The notes: a model not told the origin generated them from the letters alone. 64,000 nt of DNA from Dimargaris cristalligena (GCA_027576995.1 JANBQC010000060.1:6509-70508), one strand, 5' to 3'; shown: positions 45,148 through 56,911, numbered from the stretch's first letter. Numbers and translations are program-made.

Positions 45148-46073
45148 TCGAGTCTAGCCGACCTCGAATATTGGCTATTACACAACCCACTCCAACGCAT
45201 TATACATAATTCATTTTTTTACTATTTGTTGCTGCTTCAACTACGCTATGCAATCGGCTATGGTGGGTTCTCCGTTAATCTCAGCATGTGGGATAAGCGA
45301 CCAGCCGAGTAATGTAATGGGGCAGTTGCCCGTTTAGCGGTGGTTAATTTTAATGGGCTTATTGTGTCCGCATTGCTTTTTTCTTATATACTTAAATTCT
45401 ATTTATTTTCCGTCAGATTTGGACAATTACTGGGTTTAGTTTCCCGGCACTTCGCACTTCTTTCATCGATTTATCACTCCACTCGACTACTTTTCATTAT
45501 ACATTGTTTTTGTCATACATGTCCACACTTTATCATCAGCATTCATTCGCACCACCGACCCTCCATTTCCTTCATTTTGGTTATTATCAAGCGACCGATT
45601 CGTTTAGTCTATAAAAAAACATTTTGCCCAATACAATAGGGATGTACTGTTGCTTCGCCAAATATAAGGTTGGAAGGCCAACTAAAACGGACAGCGGGTG
45701 TTGCGACACATCCACTTTACTAAATAGTGCCCCAGAGTTTTACGAATATATACGTATTTATAGGGAAGACAAACGAAACAGGGTCATGGTAGATAACCGA
45801 AACCAATAAAAGAAAACAACCCATTGGATAAACGAACCCCATGAAAAATAGTGGATAGGAAAGACAGTAATAATGCGAGAGAAGAAGGGCCCAGGAGAGG
45901 GCGTAAACCATATGCATCGCCGCCGGGGGCACCCATATGGGCTACCGAGTCGGTGGTGGTAGTAAATGAACCTTAAAAAGCCACCCACGACGGCGTACAC
46001 ACCCGAGAACTCGGGGGCCAAGCAGCCAACCAAGGGGCCTTAGATATATGTAATAGCCATATCCCCTCCTACT
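45148..46073. other. Convergent intergenic DNA TMEM198-like / eIF3h
   Basis: 926 bp AT-rich DNA with no recognised gene; holds the 3' regions of both genes. Confidence 0.6.
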
Positions 46074-47243
46074 CTATTGCTGAAGTTCCCGGATGGTGAA
46101 GATTTTCGAAAGGGCGGGGCCACTGAACTGGTTGATTTGCTTGCAGTAGTTGTCGACCTTTCCGGCAGCCAGAATGTGGTTCAGACGCGAGGGTTCCTTG
46201 GGCATGTTGAACATGGCCTCGACCTGGGATTCGGTTTCCTCAGGGAGGGGGGCCAGACCCGCGGCGATACGGGTGGCGTTTTCGAGCCGGCGGCGCTGGA
46301 TGTACTGCTGGATCTTGCTCTGTTCCCGGGCGACCCCGCGTTGCCAGTACTGGTACTGGTAGCGGTTGTAGTTGTACTTGTCGACACTTTCGAGCAGACT
46401 CTCGAGGTTCTTCTCCAGGGGGGCGTTGAGGGACAGGTCCAGGGCAGCGGGGTTGACCACGGCGGAGTCCACCAGAGTCGAACCGGCTTCGGTTTCGTAC
46501 TCGCCGTCGGCACCCAGACCCACCTGGCCACCGCCGGTGTTGCGGGAGCTGAAGAGGCGGCGGGAATCGAGCATCGAAGCGGGGTCGGCCGTGGCAGCGG
46601 GTTCGCTGAGTTCGTGCATCAACATGTTCAAGACCGCCGAGTTGTGGATCACCACGGGGAGTTCGGTCATGATGTTATCGAAGGTAACGCCCGCTAAGGT
46701 GAAGCTCTGCGTGGTGAACACGCCCTTCTTGTACAGCTCCATGAACTCCGGGGTGAGCCGGAACGCCCGCAGGGACACGTTGCCGCGGGTGGTGCTCGAC
46801 AGGTCGTAGACCAGGAGGACGCTCTTCTTGAGGTTCTTCTGGTAATTGTACTGCATCTCGATGATGGACGGCTCGAGGATCGAATCCAGGTGCGCGGACT
46901 GGTACCAGCCCACGGCGTTGCTGTCGACGTTGACCTCCCGCAGGCACTGCATCATATCGACCTGGTACTGGGCGATCTCGTCGGCCCCCTCCGCCGACCC
47001 GGTGGGGACGGGGTAGCAGTGGGTGATTTCGAGGGTCTTTTCCACATCCAGACCGAGGAGCTGACCCGATACGGTGGCGGGCTGGGCTTCACGGCTGTGC
47101 TTGAGGATCTTCATCACCACGAGGGCCTCGATTTGGACCGACTCGATCGGGATGTTACCCTCAATGTCCAGGGCGGCAGCGAGCGAGGCGGTGGAGGATT
47201 TGGAACCGCCACCGAGCACGGCAGATGCAGTAGTTTGGGCCAT
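46074..47243 (-). CDS. EIF3H: Translation initiation factor eIF3 subunit h
   Basis: Single exon, 389 aa. eIF3h is an MPN-domain subunit of eIF3 on the 40S ribosome. It is absent from S. cerevisiae but present in S. pombe and most fungi. The MPN domain covers about residues 34-170: VQIEALVVMKILKHSREAQP, VSGQLLGLDVEKTLEITHCY and AVGWYQSAHLDSILEPSIIE. The metal-binding H-x-H-x10-D of JAMM proteases is not present, so it is a structural MPN- domain as expected for eIF3h. The C-terminal half has LEKNLESLLESVDKYNYNRY and QYQYWQRGVAREQSKIQQYI, the helical part that enters the PCI/MPN bundle. The first 30 residues are Ala/Ser-rich. The length agrees with the family (about 350 aa). Confidence 0.95.
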   Translation of the reverse strand: MAQTTASAVLGGGSKSSTASLAAALDIEGNIPIESVQIEALVVMKILKHSREAQPATVSGQLLGLDVEKTLEITHCYPVPTGSAEGADEIAQYQVDMMQCLREVNVDSNAVGWYQSAHLDSILEPSIIEMQYNYQKNLKKSVLLVYDLSSTTRGNVSLRAFRLTPEFMELYKKGVFTTQSFTLAGVTFDNIMTELPVVIHNSAVLNMLMHELSEPAATADPASMLDSRRLFSSRNTGGGQVGLGADGEYETEAGSTLVDSAVVNPAALDLSLNAPLEKNLESLLESVDKYNYNRYQYQYWQRGVAREQSKIQQYIQRRRLENATRIAAGLAPLPEETESQVEAMFNMPKEPSRLNHILAAGKVDNYCKQINQFSGPALSKIFTIRELQQ

Positions 47244-47468
47244 GGTATGTGTATTGGGCTGTATTTGTGTGGATGTGGAAGGGTCAAGAAGACAATGAAG
47301 AGAAGACGCTATGTGTGTGTATAGGGAGGGGGCTGGCCTAGGATGATGAAACTACTTTGAAAGAAACCAACAAGAGCGGGTAAAACCACAAGCAACAATA
47401 GGAGAACAGACCGAGGGGGCAAAGGGAGAAGAGGTCGGGATCTACGCTGTACAGTCTCAGCCAAACTA

Positions 47469-47651
47469 TTACCGTACGATCAATCTCCCCTTCGTTGACT
47501 TGGAATCCTTTCTTGCGGTACGTTGTGCTGGTCTCTCTCTCCTTGGGCGATCTGGCCCGATAATTGGAGGGGGGCGGTATTTTACGTTGGCATTTTCTGC
47601 GGCCAGTTTAGCTGCCAATTTCTTGGAAATGTCCTTGAGGCCTGCGGTCAA
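47469..47651 (-). other. Short basic open frame, possible terminal exon
   Basis: About 60 codons to a TAA, very rich in Lys, Arg and Pro (GLKDISKKLAAKLAAENAN ... RPRRERPAQRTARKDSKSTK). G/C-ending codons resemble the genuine genes nearby. No ATG opens the frame: it starts after TTTCGGTACAG, which looks like a splice acceptor, so a small upstream exon would be needed. I found none in phase. The family is not recognised. Confidence 0.25.
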
Positions 47652-47691
47652 CGACTGTACCGAAACCCTCCTCTGTACTGACCCAATACTC

Positions 47692-47713
47692 CTCTCTCTC
47701 TCTCTCTCTCTCT
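47692..47713. repeat. (TC)n microsatellite
   Basis: Eleven TC units directly upstream of the short basic frame. Confidence 0.9.
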
Positions 47714-47810
47714 TTCATTCCCTCTCACTTCTCATCCTGTCCAATTTCACTAGAAAAATAAGGGTAAACCTTTGGTCAGGTGACTTGGGGTCGGGGTTGA
47801 AAACACACGA

Positions 47811-47818
47811 TCACGTGA
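47811..47818. promoter_or_regulatory. E-box palindrome TCACGTGA
   Basis: Perfect 8-bp palindrome about 570 bp upstream of the eIF3h ATG and 160 bp upstream of the short basic frame. Same 8-mer as upstream of UTP21. Candidate Cbf1-like bHLH site; inferred only. Confidence 0.35.
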
Positions 47819-49064
47819 TACCAATCCCGTTGATAGCCTTGCAGTCCCAAACTCCATTAATACCGCCCCAATACTGTCAGGGTTCCACAGAGTTGTTATC
47901 AAGCGGGTTATGCAGATTCATAATCGGGGCATCTGATTATATAAGGGTTATCGAGGGAGACAATATTGTCAACTAATTTAACTATGCATCGGTTTAAAGT
48001 TTCTGAAGAAACCAGCAGTGAGGCAGGCGGAGTCAAAGAATAAAAACAGTGCAGATGTATCCAAGGAATTGGAAGCTAAGTTCTATGAAGAAGGTGCATA
48101 TCTATTATTCAAGAGCTTCGCCCTAGTTAATGCGCGATACACGAACCAGAATACAGGCAATGCAATTGGTACCCCTAAAGAAATGCCTGGCCGAGCACAT
48201 ACGACTGTAAGCGGGTGGCTACCTTAATCTTACCATATGGCAGGCTACTGCCAGTAAGCTGCATCCACAGCAAGTCGGTGTTTATGTGTGGTCAGTGCCG
48301 CGCCTACCCACTTAATGAATCATTGAGCAATCTGGTAATATTAGCAACCATAGTGGCCACCAAAACATGGCGAATACGGTCGCATCAGAGAAATTGCACT
48401 ATAATTGTATGAATAATGCCCCAATATCCCACCCAAAGATGGCCGTAGTCGCGCTATGTGCTATGTGGCACTGCGCCGTATGAATAATTGTTTTCATCTT
48501 GAGCGTAATAGAGGTAGGAATTAAAGAGCAATCGCCTCATATAAGGGATGTCCTAAGTAGGGGGTTGCTATCCAGCTAGAAATTTGGATTTAGATGGTTG
48601 GTGATTAAATTAGCCGTGGTAAACGTCTAAACAACCGACCCTGTCCCAAAGTCGAGAACGGACATAGCCTCTACTTCAAGAACTCGGTCTATTCCTTTTA
48701 AATGCTATACTGATTATTATACCAAGATACCGGTTAATGCTTCTTTGATTGTGGCAACTGTAAAGTGGAATGTGGGATGGTACGAATAATTCGGCCTGAA
48801 GGACGCCGCGGGATAATCGGACCACGGCATTGCTGTAGGATTGGTCTTCAATACTGCGCTGCTTTATATATAGAGACAGTCCCCCTGTTGCTGCGTCTCG
48901 AACCATAACCACCTCCATCTTCCACCTCTACATTCCCCCATTCGAAGGTCCCCCTTGGCTTATTTTCTTACTTTTTAGACCCCAGCCATTTGTCCTCCAG
49001 TCTATACTAAAGCCATTCCCTCCACATTGTTGCACCGGCCCATTCAGCCTGCCCCAAAGACACC
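47819..49064. other. Intergenic DNA eIF3h / DIS3L-type gene
   Basis: 1.2 kb between divergent genes; no further gene recognised. The 130 bp before the nuclease ATG are pyrimidine-rich. Confidence 0.55.
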
Positions 49065-52000
49065 ATGTTGAAACGTACTATAAACAAAAGCTATCGAAAG
49101 ACCCGGGATAATGTGGTGAAGCAAGTCAGAGAAAGTAAGCAAGAGGAACCCGTTTGGAAATGAAACTACCCTATACCCTACCCACTTGGCCTGGGCATTG
49201 GCACTATCGGGAACCAGGGGCCCAGGCTCGACATGCCTTATTCACTGGGAGGAGTTCACTAACCCATGCCTGGACCTGGTCCATTTCTGAACCACTTTGT
49301 ACCGTAGACTACCTGCGAACCGACATCCCGTGCTTGTCCGAGCTATGTCCCACCCGGCCGACCTGCCAGGAACGCGTACCGGCCCATCATCATACTGGAT
49401 TGTTAGCCGGGGATGCTAGCGCTTACATTATACCCGACACCAAGGTACTGTGGTCCCTATATCGATTATAAACATCCGTGCCAATGGGGCGCACCTTGGT
49501 CAACCCGGTTTACGCTCCGAACTATGCGAATCTGCTTCATCATTGCGATGTCTAGTTCTAACCTGGAGCACTCTTATAACCACATGTCATACTGATTCAA
49601 ACAGACCCTGGCCCGTTACGCCGAGATTTTTATTCAGTCGGAATTGACTAATGTGATATACAACCAGACTTCGTTCAATTCGGTAGGTATCCCACTTTAC
49701 TGACCCCTAATTAATTAGCTTAGTCCCCAACTGCAAACGAACAAATGCCGACCCGTCCAATCCACGTCCCAACAGCCAGACACCCTAGCTTATATTACTG
49801 AACTAATTGGGCGAGACTTGTATAAACTCCCTATCTACTCCATGCCTGTAAATGCCCCGCCTTTATATACGTCAACAGCTAATCAATCACGAGCGAAACA
49901 AAACGGCCCGGGCCTTACGTCAAGCCATTGAATCCCCGGCCCGCCAATCCGTCTTTTTTTACAATGGGTATTTCCAAGGCACCCACGTTGCCCGGCAGCC
50001 CCATGAAACTCTGTATGATCGCGACTGGCGAGCTATATTGGCTTGCGCCCAGTGGTACCGCCGTCACCTTCGCACTAGCATACCCATCATTCTTTTAGCG
50101 GAAAAGGACGAACAGGCCCGCTACCAGGATCTTATAGCATCGGATGACACGGGTGTCACGGTGACCGATTTGGAATCCTACCTTAAAGAAAAATTCGGCA
50201 ATAGCTCCGACTTGTTGGACCATTTCGAATCAGTTAAATTCGCCTCCTACGGCGAATTTTGTGGGAGTGACCTGTCCGGTTATTTAAAAACCAAGAAGTC
50301 CACCACGCTCTACCCCAATTACCTATCAACCTCTGAATTAGAAACTCGCCTGAAGCGCAGGGATTTATACCAAGGAGTCCTTGTGGTGAAAAAAAATCGA
50401 CGCGATCATGCTACGGTGCGAATCATTTTGCCGGATGGATCCGAGCAGGCCGTCCTGATTCCCAGTCAAACCCTTCAGAATCGGGCTGTCCATGGTGACG
50501 TCGTGGCCATAAAGTTACTCGACGACAGTACCCCTGAACCAAGCGATAGTGGGTCCGATATTGATTCGGAGTCAGTATCCGAAGATGAAAATGGTGAGTT
50601 CATATGCTTGTATTGAAATTGAAATTGAGACGGCATGGTTCAAGTGTTTATAGGTTTAGTACTAATCACAACGAATATCTATTTATTCGGCGTCGTAGAT
50701 ATTTCCCGATCCTAACCTACCGAGTCCGGCATTTCACTGACCAATGTGTTATTTTTTTTAATGAACCGAGTTTTATCTAGATATCGACTTAGAGGATGAC
50801 CAGCCCCACGGTCAAGTAGTTGGGATTATAAGACGCAACTGGCGGCCTTATGTGGCGACTGTCCAGCCCGAGGATGACCAGGGGGTTTACCATTTGGCTG
50901 TCCCTCTCAATTACGCCATTCCCAAAATCCGGATTCGGCACAGTGATGTACGACTAATCGCGGAAAAGCGTATCGTGGTATGTATCGACAGCTGGCCAGT
51001 CGATTCCCAATACCCCAACGGCCATTTTGTGCGTGCCCTAGGGAACCTCTCGGACCTGGATTCGGAAATCGACGGAATACTCGTGGAGCGCAGCATTGCC
51101 GTTTCCCAATCGACTCTCGAGTTTAGTCAAGCCATCGAGGCCGAGCTTAGGGCCAAGAGGTACAACCGCCAATGGAAGATCCCCGCCGAAGAACTTGTGC
51201 AGCGCCAGGATCTAAGGGACTCCCATACCATTTTTAGTATTGACCCTCCGCGCTGTGAAGACATCGACGATGCTCTTTCTATCCGCCCGGTCGGCGATCA
51301 CTACGAGATTGGGGTCCATATTGCTGACGTTTCCTATTTTATCCCACCCCAGTCCAAAGTGGATCTGGAGGCCCGTGAGCGGGCCACGACGGTGTACCTA
51401 GCCGACCGCCGCTTCAATATGATCCCGCCGATCTTGAGCGAATACCTGTGCTCGTTGCGCCGAAATGTGGACCGCCTGGCCATGTCTTTGTTGATTACGG
51501 TGGACCGGGATATGAATATTACCGATACCTGGTACGGCCGGACCGTGATTCGTTCGTGCTGTGAAATGGAATACACTCAGGCCCAGGCCCTGTTGGACGA
51601 ATCCAAAGACCTACGTGGATTAGACCCGGATTTGGTGCCCAGTTTAAAGACTCCGGTGCAACAGCTCGCCCGGGCCATGGATACCTTCCGGGCCCGCCGG
51701 TTTAGCCACGGGGCCCTGGAGCTCGATAGTATGGAGGTGAAATTTCAATTCTCGGACCAGAAGGTTCTGGAAAATGTCCAGACTAAAGAGGCCCTACCCA
51801 TCCACCGTACCGTCGAGGAAGCAATGGTGTTGGCTAACCAGTTGGTGGGTACGTATTTAGTCCAACACGCCCGTAAAACGGCCCTTCTACGCCATCACCC
51901 CGCCCCCGTCGCATCCCATTTCGACCGCCTTCTTCAGGCCGCGAAGAAGGAAGGACTGGAGGTTGACATCACTTCAAACGCCGCATTGGCCAGATCGCTC

Positions 52001-53217
52001 CGGGGTATTGCCCAGTGCTTTAAGACTAGTCCCGAAATTGTTCGACTGTTCAAAGCTATGGCCACTATGGCGATGCATGAGGCGAAGTAAGTAGTAAATC
52101 TTACTCAAATATTTAGACCAGTATTGGGCTGGCTTTTGGAATGGACCATCCAATGGTTTGGGGTTCCTTCAGGGATTTTTTTTTCGATGTTCTAGTTCCT
52201 GTCGAACGAAATAGGGCGGTTTGGACCAGTATACTTACCCACCTACTTATCTATTTTTGTATATACCCCCAATTTAGTTACGTTTGCGCAAGTACAGTCA
52301 ATGACCAGGACTTACAGCACTACGGGCTGGCTCTCGACTACTATACCCACTTCACATCACCCATTCGACGCTACGCCGATCTGGTAGTACACCGCCAATT
52401 ATTAGAGGTTCTGTTCCAGTCTTCCTCTCCCCGACCAGTAGAGACTGGCCCTCCACCCCCCGAGACTACCCGCTCCGTCAGTATTCTGTGTGACCATTTG
52501 AATACCCGTAACAAGGCGGCGAAGCTGGCCCAGGGCGATTCGGCCGAATTATTCCAGGCCCGTTTCGTTGAGGATCAGACCCGGAATGGTGCCCCTCTTT
52601 TGGCCACCGCGGTGGTGGCGGAAATCCGTAACCGGGGTTTCCGGGTCTGGATACCCCGATTCGGTATTCGCGGGATGGTGTACTGGGAGTCCAGTGACGG
52701 GCAGGTCCAGGTGCCCCGTTCATTGATTAGTCGGAAGGTGTCGGATTCGTCCCTATGGTGCCCCGGGGCCACCGTCGCGGTGAAGGAGGATACCAGCGGG
52801 ACTTCTGAGGTCCATATCAATATCCCCGGAGTCCCCGAGTGGACGGTGCGTCTGTTTGATGAGTTCACCGTCTCACTTAGCGTGAATCCGTCCCGGGCCC
52901 ACCGCTCCTCTATCACGCTGTCTCTGTTCCATAGAAACATCACCACGGCCAGTATCAATAAAAGGGTGGAGACCCAGCGACAAGGTTCAAGCCCGGCACC
53001 CTCTCGACCCCTTAAGCCCACGCCGAAGCCCGGAGGCCCGGACAAACCTTCGATTGGCCGCTCTAAAGACCTGGCTCAGACCAAATATAAGCCTAGCGTC
53101 TACGATATTCTCGAACCGTTCACCAAGTTGCGTATCACTGAAACACTAGAGAACTGCCCCAGGACCCTCTTGCATCCGAAAGGCGATTCAGAGCCTTTGT
53201 GTCGGGTGACGGAATAG
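49065..53217 (+). CDS. DIS3L: DIS3L-type 3'-5' exoribonuclease (RNB family)
   Basis: Six exons: 49065-49134, 49308-49444, 49605-49682, 49879-50593, 50781-52086 and 52278-53217; 1081 aa, all phases agree. It is the processive RNase II-type nuclease of the RNA exosome. Residues 20-43 hold VRENYLRTDIPC and the three-Cys CR3 motif (C32, C37, C43). The PIN domain retains IPDTK (D67) but lacks the Glu expected after YNQTSF and the Asp of the TND motif, as in inactive DIS3L PIN domains. Cold-shock domains include VLIPSQTLQNRAVHGDVVAI and IIRRNWRPYV. The RNB domain keeps D488-x5-D494-I-D496-D497 in SIDPPRCEDIDDAL, so it should be active. VYLADRRFNM and WYGRTVIRS are closer to human DIS3L than to DIS3. 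An S1 domain (ATAVVAEIRNRGFRVWIPRF) precedes a disordered Pro/Lys-rich tail. Confidence 0.88.
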
Positions 53218-53594
53218 GTTGGGTGGGGTCATTTACCGCAAACCCATTACATACCCTAGCCTGGTAACAGAAATCCACCCCCTGTATAACAGGGTTGCCT
53301 CCCTCCTATGTATTGCGATTCTGGACCTCCCATCCTTTGGAACTATGTAATAATCGCTGTCCCTTTCACCGATGCCTTCCCCACTGTGTGTTCGTTCTAT
53401 TTTGTACCATGTAACTGAGCTCAACCCGCTTTACTAAGTGGGCGTCCTGCCCGGCCAATAAATGTACATAAAAGGCAAAATGTAATTTTATGTGTAATGA
53501 TAGTAAGTTAACAAAAAAGGGACCGGGGCACAATGAATTATAATACGCCCCCAGGGCAGCCCAAGAAAAAATGTAACGTCCAATAAGGGATTAT
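53218..53594. terminator. Convergent 3' region DIS3L-type gene / UTP21
   Basis: 377 bp between facing stops, AT-rich at the right side; AATAAA at 53457-53462 is a plausible poly(A) signal for the nuclease gene. Confidence 0.45.
53457..53462 (+). terminator. Poly(A) signal AATAAA
   Basis: Canonical hexamer 240 nt after the nuclease stop codon. Confidence 0.45.
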
Positions 53595-56429
53595 CTACCG
53601 TTGGGAAGAACGGGTAAATTCAATTAGACACTGCGAATAGCGTAGCATGGACTCCAATCGCTGCCATTCACGGTGAAGCAAATCGTTCAAATTCGCCAAC
53701 CGGGCCAGGAAGGCGTCGGGATTAAGGGCGATGATATCCCCGTGGATTTTGAGGAATACGTTCAGGTACGCCTGGACCAGTTCAAAGTCCCGGCGCTGGA
53801 GAAGAGTGGCCTCTAAAGCCTGGAGGAACAGCAGGGGTTCCCGGAAGGCGTTTTCCAGACTCATGGACCGCAGGGCAAAATCAACCGCGGACGGGCCGAG
53901 GGTTTTCATGTAGGCCATGAACGGGGTAAAGTCGCCACCCTGGGCTTCGCAGTTCATGAGTTCCTTGGAGAATGGGGTGTCGGGTTGGGCCATGCCGAGG
54001 TTGAGGATTTTACTGCCAGAGTTGTCAGCATTGGCTTCCCCCTCCGTCTTTGACTCTGTCTCGGCCGTGGCCTGGAGGTACAGGGGGTTCGCACCCGTTT
54101 GAGCCTGCAGGAAAAAGGGGGCATTCTCGGGCTTCTTGGGGGGCGCCACAGGCTTGTTGCGCTTCTTGATGACATCCAGGTGCAACAGGGTCTGCCACCT
54201 GGAGCGGGGGAGGGCGGATAGACTGATCATCGTTTCGGCCAACTGGGCCGGGGTTTCGTATTCGACAATCACCAAATCACCCAGGTTATCCATAGATTCG
54301 GTGAGGGCGGTGATCGAGCTGTCATCCTTACCCTTCGCGCCACGACGGGCCGGGGCGGCCTTCTTCGAAGAAGCGCCAGGGGCCACCACCATGGAGGGCA
54401 GATCCATCCGCCGGGGTTCGGTTTCGGAGACGGGCCGCAGGGGAACGAACCGGAACATGGCCTTGTTGAGCCAGATGGACACCCCCTTCTGGTCCACGTG
54501 AGTGGTGGCCAGGAGATCACCTAGGGGGGAAAAGGTGACACTGGTGGGCATTTCGGACACCCGGAACCAGTCGATCATATGCCCGGTGGGTAAGTCCCAG
54601 GTACGCAAGGTACTGTCCTGGAGTGCGGCCACCACCCAGCGGCCGTCCGGACTAATCGCGGCATCAAAGATACGGAGGCGGTCGCAGTCGATCTTACGGA
54701 CCACCCGGTAGGTCTCCGTATCCAGCACCCGGATGGTATAGTCGTCGCAAATGGCCACCACTAACCCGTTTTCGTAGTGGTAGACCACTTTCGCGATGGC
54801 GGCCCCGCAGGAGGTGATGTGATTCAACTCACCGGTGGTCATATTCCAGAAGGCCACCTGACCGTCCAGGGAGGCCGACACAATTTGACGGTTACGGTTG
54901 TCGCAGGCAATCCCGGTCACCGCGGCGGTATGGGCCTTAAATTCCCGGCGCAAAATACCCGACTGCACGTTGAATTGGGAGACCGTCCCGTTTTCCTGAC
55001 CCAGTAGCGCGAAATTACCGCAATGGCTCATGGTTACCGCCTTGACCTGGCTGGCGGCCTTCGGACGGAGCACCATCGGTTCGAGACGGGAGAGATGGGT
55101 CGACCACAGTCGGGCCCCCAGCATGTTCTGGTGACAGGTAACCACGTTAGACCAATCCAGCTCCCGGACCGATGACGAAGCCATTTGTACGATGGGGGGC
55201 AGGCGGCCGCTCTGGGAGGCGCCCTTCTGGCTCTTGGTCTGACTGAGCTCCTGGGCCATGACCGCCCGGTTGGTGACAAACAGACGCAGGGCCCGATCCG
55301 GACCGGTGGTCAGTAAATGGGTGGACGAAGCTCCGTAGAACTGAATGTTAGTGGGCGGACGCTCGTTACCGGCCAGTTCGATCATCAGACGGGGGGTGCT
55401 GTCGACCTTGTCAAAAACCCATGTTTTGATGGAATTGTCCCCACTGTTCGAAATGAGCAGGGGTTCACCGGGCATAAAGTAGAGGGAGCTCACGGCGGAT
55501 CCGTGGGCCCGGTCCAGCTGGTAGAACAGCCGCTTGTTGGCCAAATCCCAGACGGTGATATTACCATTCTCGTCACCCGTGACCATGTGGTGGTGGCCCT
55601 CGTCCGTTCGGAAGGCAATACTGGTCACCCGCCCGTTCTGTTGAAACCGGACGATGCGTTTGTCCAGGCGCAGGTTGTGGATGATGATGGAACCGTCGGC
55701 CAAACCCACGGCTACCACATCAACGGCCGGGGCCTGTTCGATGCGGGTGACCGCGGCACCCATGGACGCGATTTCGTACACCATCCGCCGGGTCTTGATG
55801 TTCCAAATCTGCAGGGATCCCTGCTTGCTACCCAGCACGATCTTATTCAGATAGGTGGTTGGGTGCATCATGAAGGTCGGGTGGAAAGTCCGGGTATCAA
55901 AATCGAGGGTGGTGAATTCCTCCAAAGTGCCGTGGTTCCAGATAGGCAGCGAGCCGCCGACGGACAGGGCCATGACTTGAGAACCCAGTAGCATGACGTT
56001 GAATAAGTAAGTATTGGGGTGGGTGTGGCCCCGGGCGCCCGCGGGGACCAGGGTCCGGGCCTGCTCGCGGTACTTTTGGAACTTAACCACTTGATTGCCC
56101 GAAGTCACAAAGGTGGTGAAATCGGTACCAGTCATGGACGTGATGGGATGCTCCAGGGCGGTACTGCAGCCCTCCGTGGACATGTTCTTTTGCAGGTAGA
56201 CCTGGAAGCTCGTACCGAGACTGGCCATGATACGGGGAGCCCGGCTCTTGATGTAAACCACGACCGGGACATCGGTGGTGATCAGCCCAATGGACCGGAA
56301 GGGCTGGAAGACCCGGGCCACATTGTCAAGGGACGAGTCGGTAACCCGGTTGCGCTTAAACTTGGCTACGGTGTTTTGACCCAGCGAACCTTTAGTGTCC
56401 ACCTGGGTGATAGTCTGAACGTTGGGCAT
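53595..56429 (-). CDS. UTP21: U3 snoRNP protein UTP21 (WDR36)
   Basis: Single exon, 944 aa. Utp21 is a UTP-B component of the 90S pre-ribosome, needed for 18S rRNA processing in the nucleolus. It consists of two seven-bladed WD40 propellers (about residues 40-680) and a C-terminal helical Utp21 domain. Diagnostic stretches are VFQPFRSIGLITTDVPV near the N-terminus, IVLGSKQGSLQIWNIKTRRM, GDENGNITVWDLANKRLFYQ, FYGASSTHLLTTGPDRALRL, GQENGTVSQFNVQSGILRRE and ALQDSTLRTWDLPTGHMIDW. The last domain contains KTLGPSAVDFALRSMSLENA and RDFELVQAYLNVFLKIHGDI. A basic linker with KKAAPARRGAKGKDDS follows the propellers. Length is close to yeast Utp21 (939 aa). The ATG at 56429 is the first in frame. A TCACGTGA palindrome lies 480 bp upstream. 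Confidence 0.96.
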   Translation of the reverse strand: MPNVQTITQVDTKGSLGQNTVAKFKRNRVTDSSLDNVARVFQPFRSIGLITTDVPVVVYIKSRAPRIMASLGTSFQVYLQKNMSTEGCSTALEHPITSMTGTDFTTFVTSGNQVVKFQKYREQARTLVPAGARGHTHPNTYLFNVMLLGSQVMALSVGGSLPIWNHGTLEEFTTLDFDTRTFHPTFMMHPTTYLNKIVLGSKQGSLQIWNIKTRRMVYEIASMGAAVTRIEQAPAVDVVAVGLADGSIIIHNLRLDKRIVRFQQNGRVTSIAFRTDEGHHHMVTGDENGNITVWDLANKRLFYQLDRAHGSAVSSLYFMPGEPLLISNSGDNSIKTWVFDKVDSTPRLMIELAGNERPPTNIQFYGASSTHLLTTGPDRALRLFVTNRAVMAQELSQTKSQKGASQSGRLPPIVQMASSSVRELDWSNVVTCHQNMLGARLWSTHLSRLEPMVLRPKAASQVKAVTMSHCGNFALLGQENGTVSQFNVQSGILRREFKAHTAAVTGIACDNRNRQIVSASLDGQVAFWNMTTGELNHITSCGAAIAKVVYHYENGLVVAICDDYTIRVLDTETYRVVRKIDCDRLRIFDAAISPDGRWVVAALQDSTLRTWDLPTGHMIDWFRVSEMPTSVTFSPLGDLLATTHVDQKGVSIWLNKAMFRFVPLRPVSETEPRRMDLPSMVVAPGASSKKAAPARRGAKGKDDSSITALTESMDNLGDLVIVEYETPAQLAETMISLSALPRSRWQTLLHLDVIKKRNKPVAPPKKPENAPFFLQAQTGANPLYLQATAETESKTEGEANADNSGSKILNLGMAQPDTPFSKELMNCEAQGGDFTPFMAYMKTLGPSAVDFALRSMSLENAFREPLLFLQALEATLLQRRDFELVQAYLNVFLKIHGDIIALNPDAFLARLANLNDLLHREWQRLESMLRYSQCLIEFTRSSQR

Positions 56430-56911
56430 GGTATGGCGACGCTTTTTAAAATAGTATTATTTGGACAAGGTTAGGAGCAAAATACCCGAAGGAAATATAG
56501 TTTGGGCGTGGGTCTAACAGCTCTCGGTGGAGCAACGGGCAATTGCAAATAACTGAGAGGTTATAGTAATAAGCAGAACTAGACGGGCTACAAGGGCGGC
56601 AACAAGACCAGCTTCGGTGGACTAAGCCAATGTGCAGCTTGAATCGGAATGCAAACTCAGAGGCTGCTGCGATTGTGGCAGAAAAAAAACAGGCAAGAGA
56701 ATGGAGGAATAGCCTGGAGAGAATATTATGTAATATTCCTTACATAAATTTTACGTGGTATTGTAAACTCTTATAGCAATTGATTCTTTGCCTGGCTACA
56801 TTGGATCCAATAGAGAAAAAAAATACGCCTTTAGAATTAAACTGCAGAGGATCAATGGCCCAAAAGAAAAAAAAGGACTCCCAAATTGATCAATCTGGCT
56901 GGACGAATCAG

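Noticed and set aside
46077..46697. 206-codon plus-strand frame opposite eIF3h
   Set aside because: A shadow of the eIF3h coding frame caused by G/C-rich third positions; eIF3h itself is unmistakable.
55317..55991. 224-codon plus-strand frame opposite UTP21
   Set aside because: Antisense shadow of UTP21; composition rich in Gly, Val and His is typical of such shadows.
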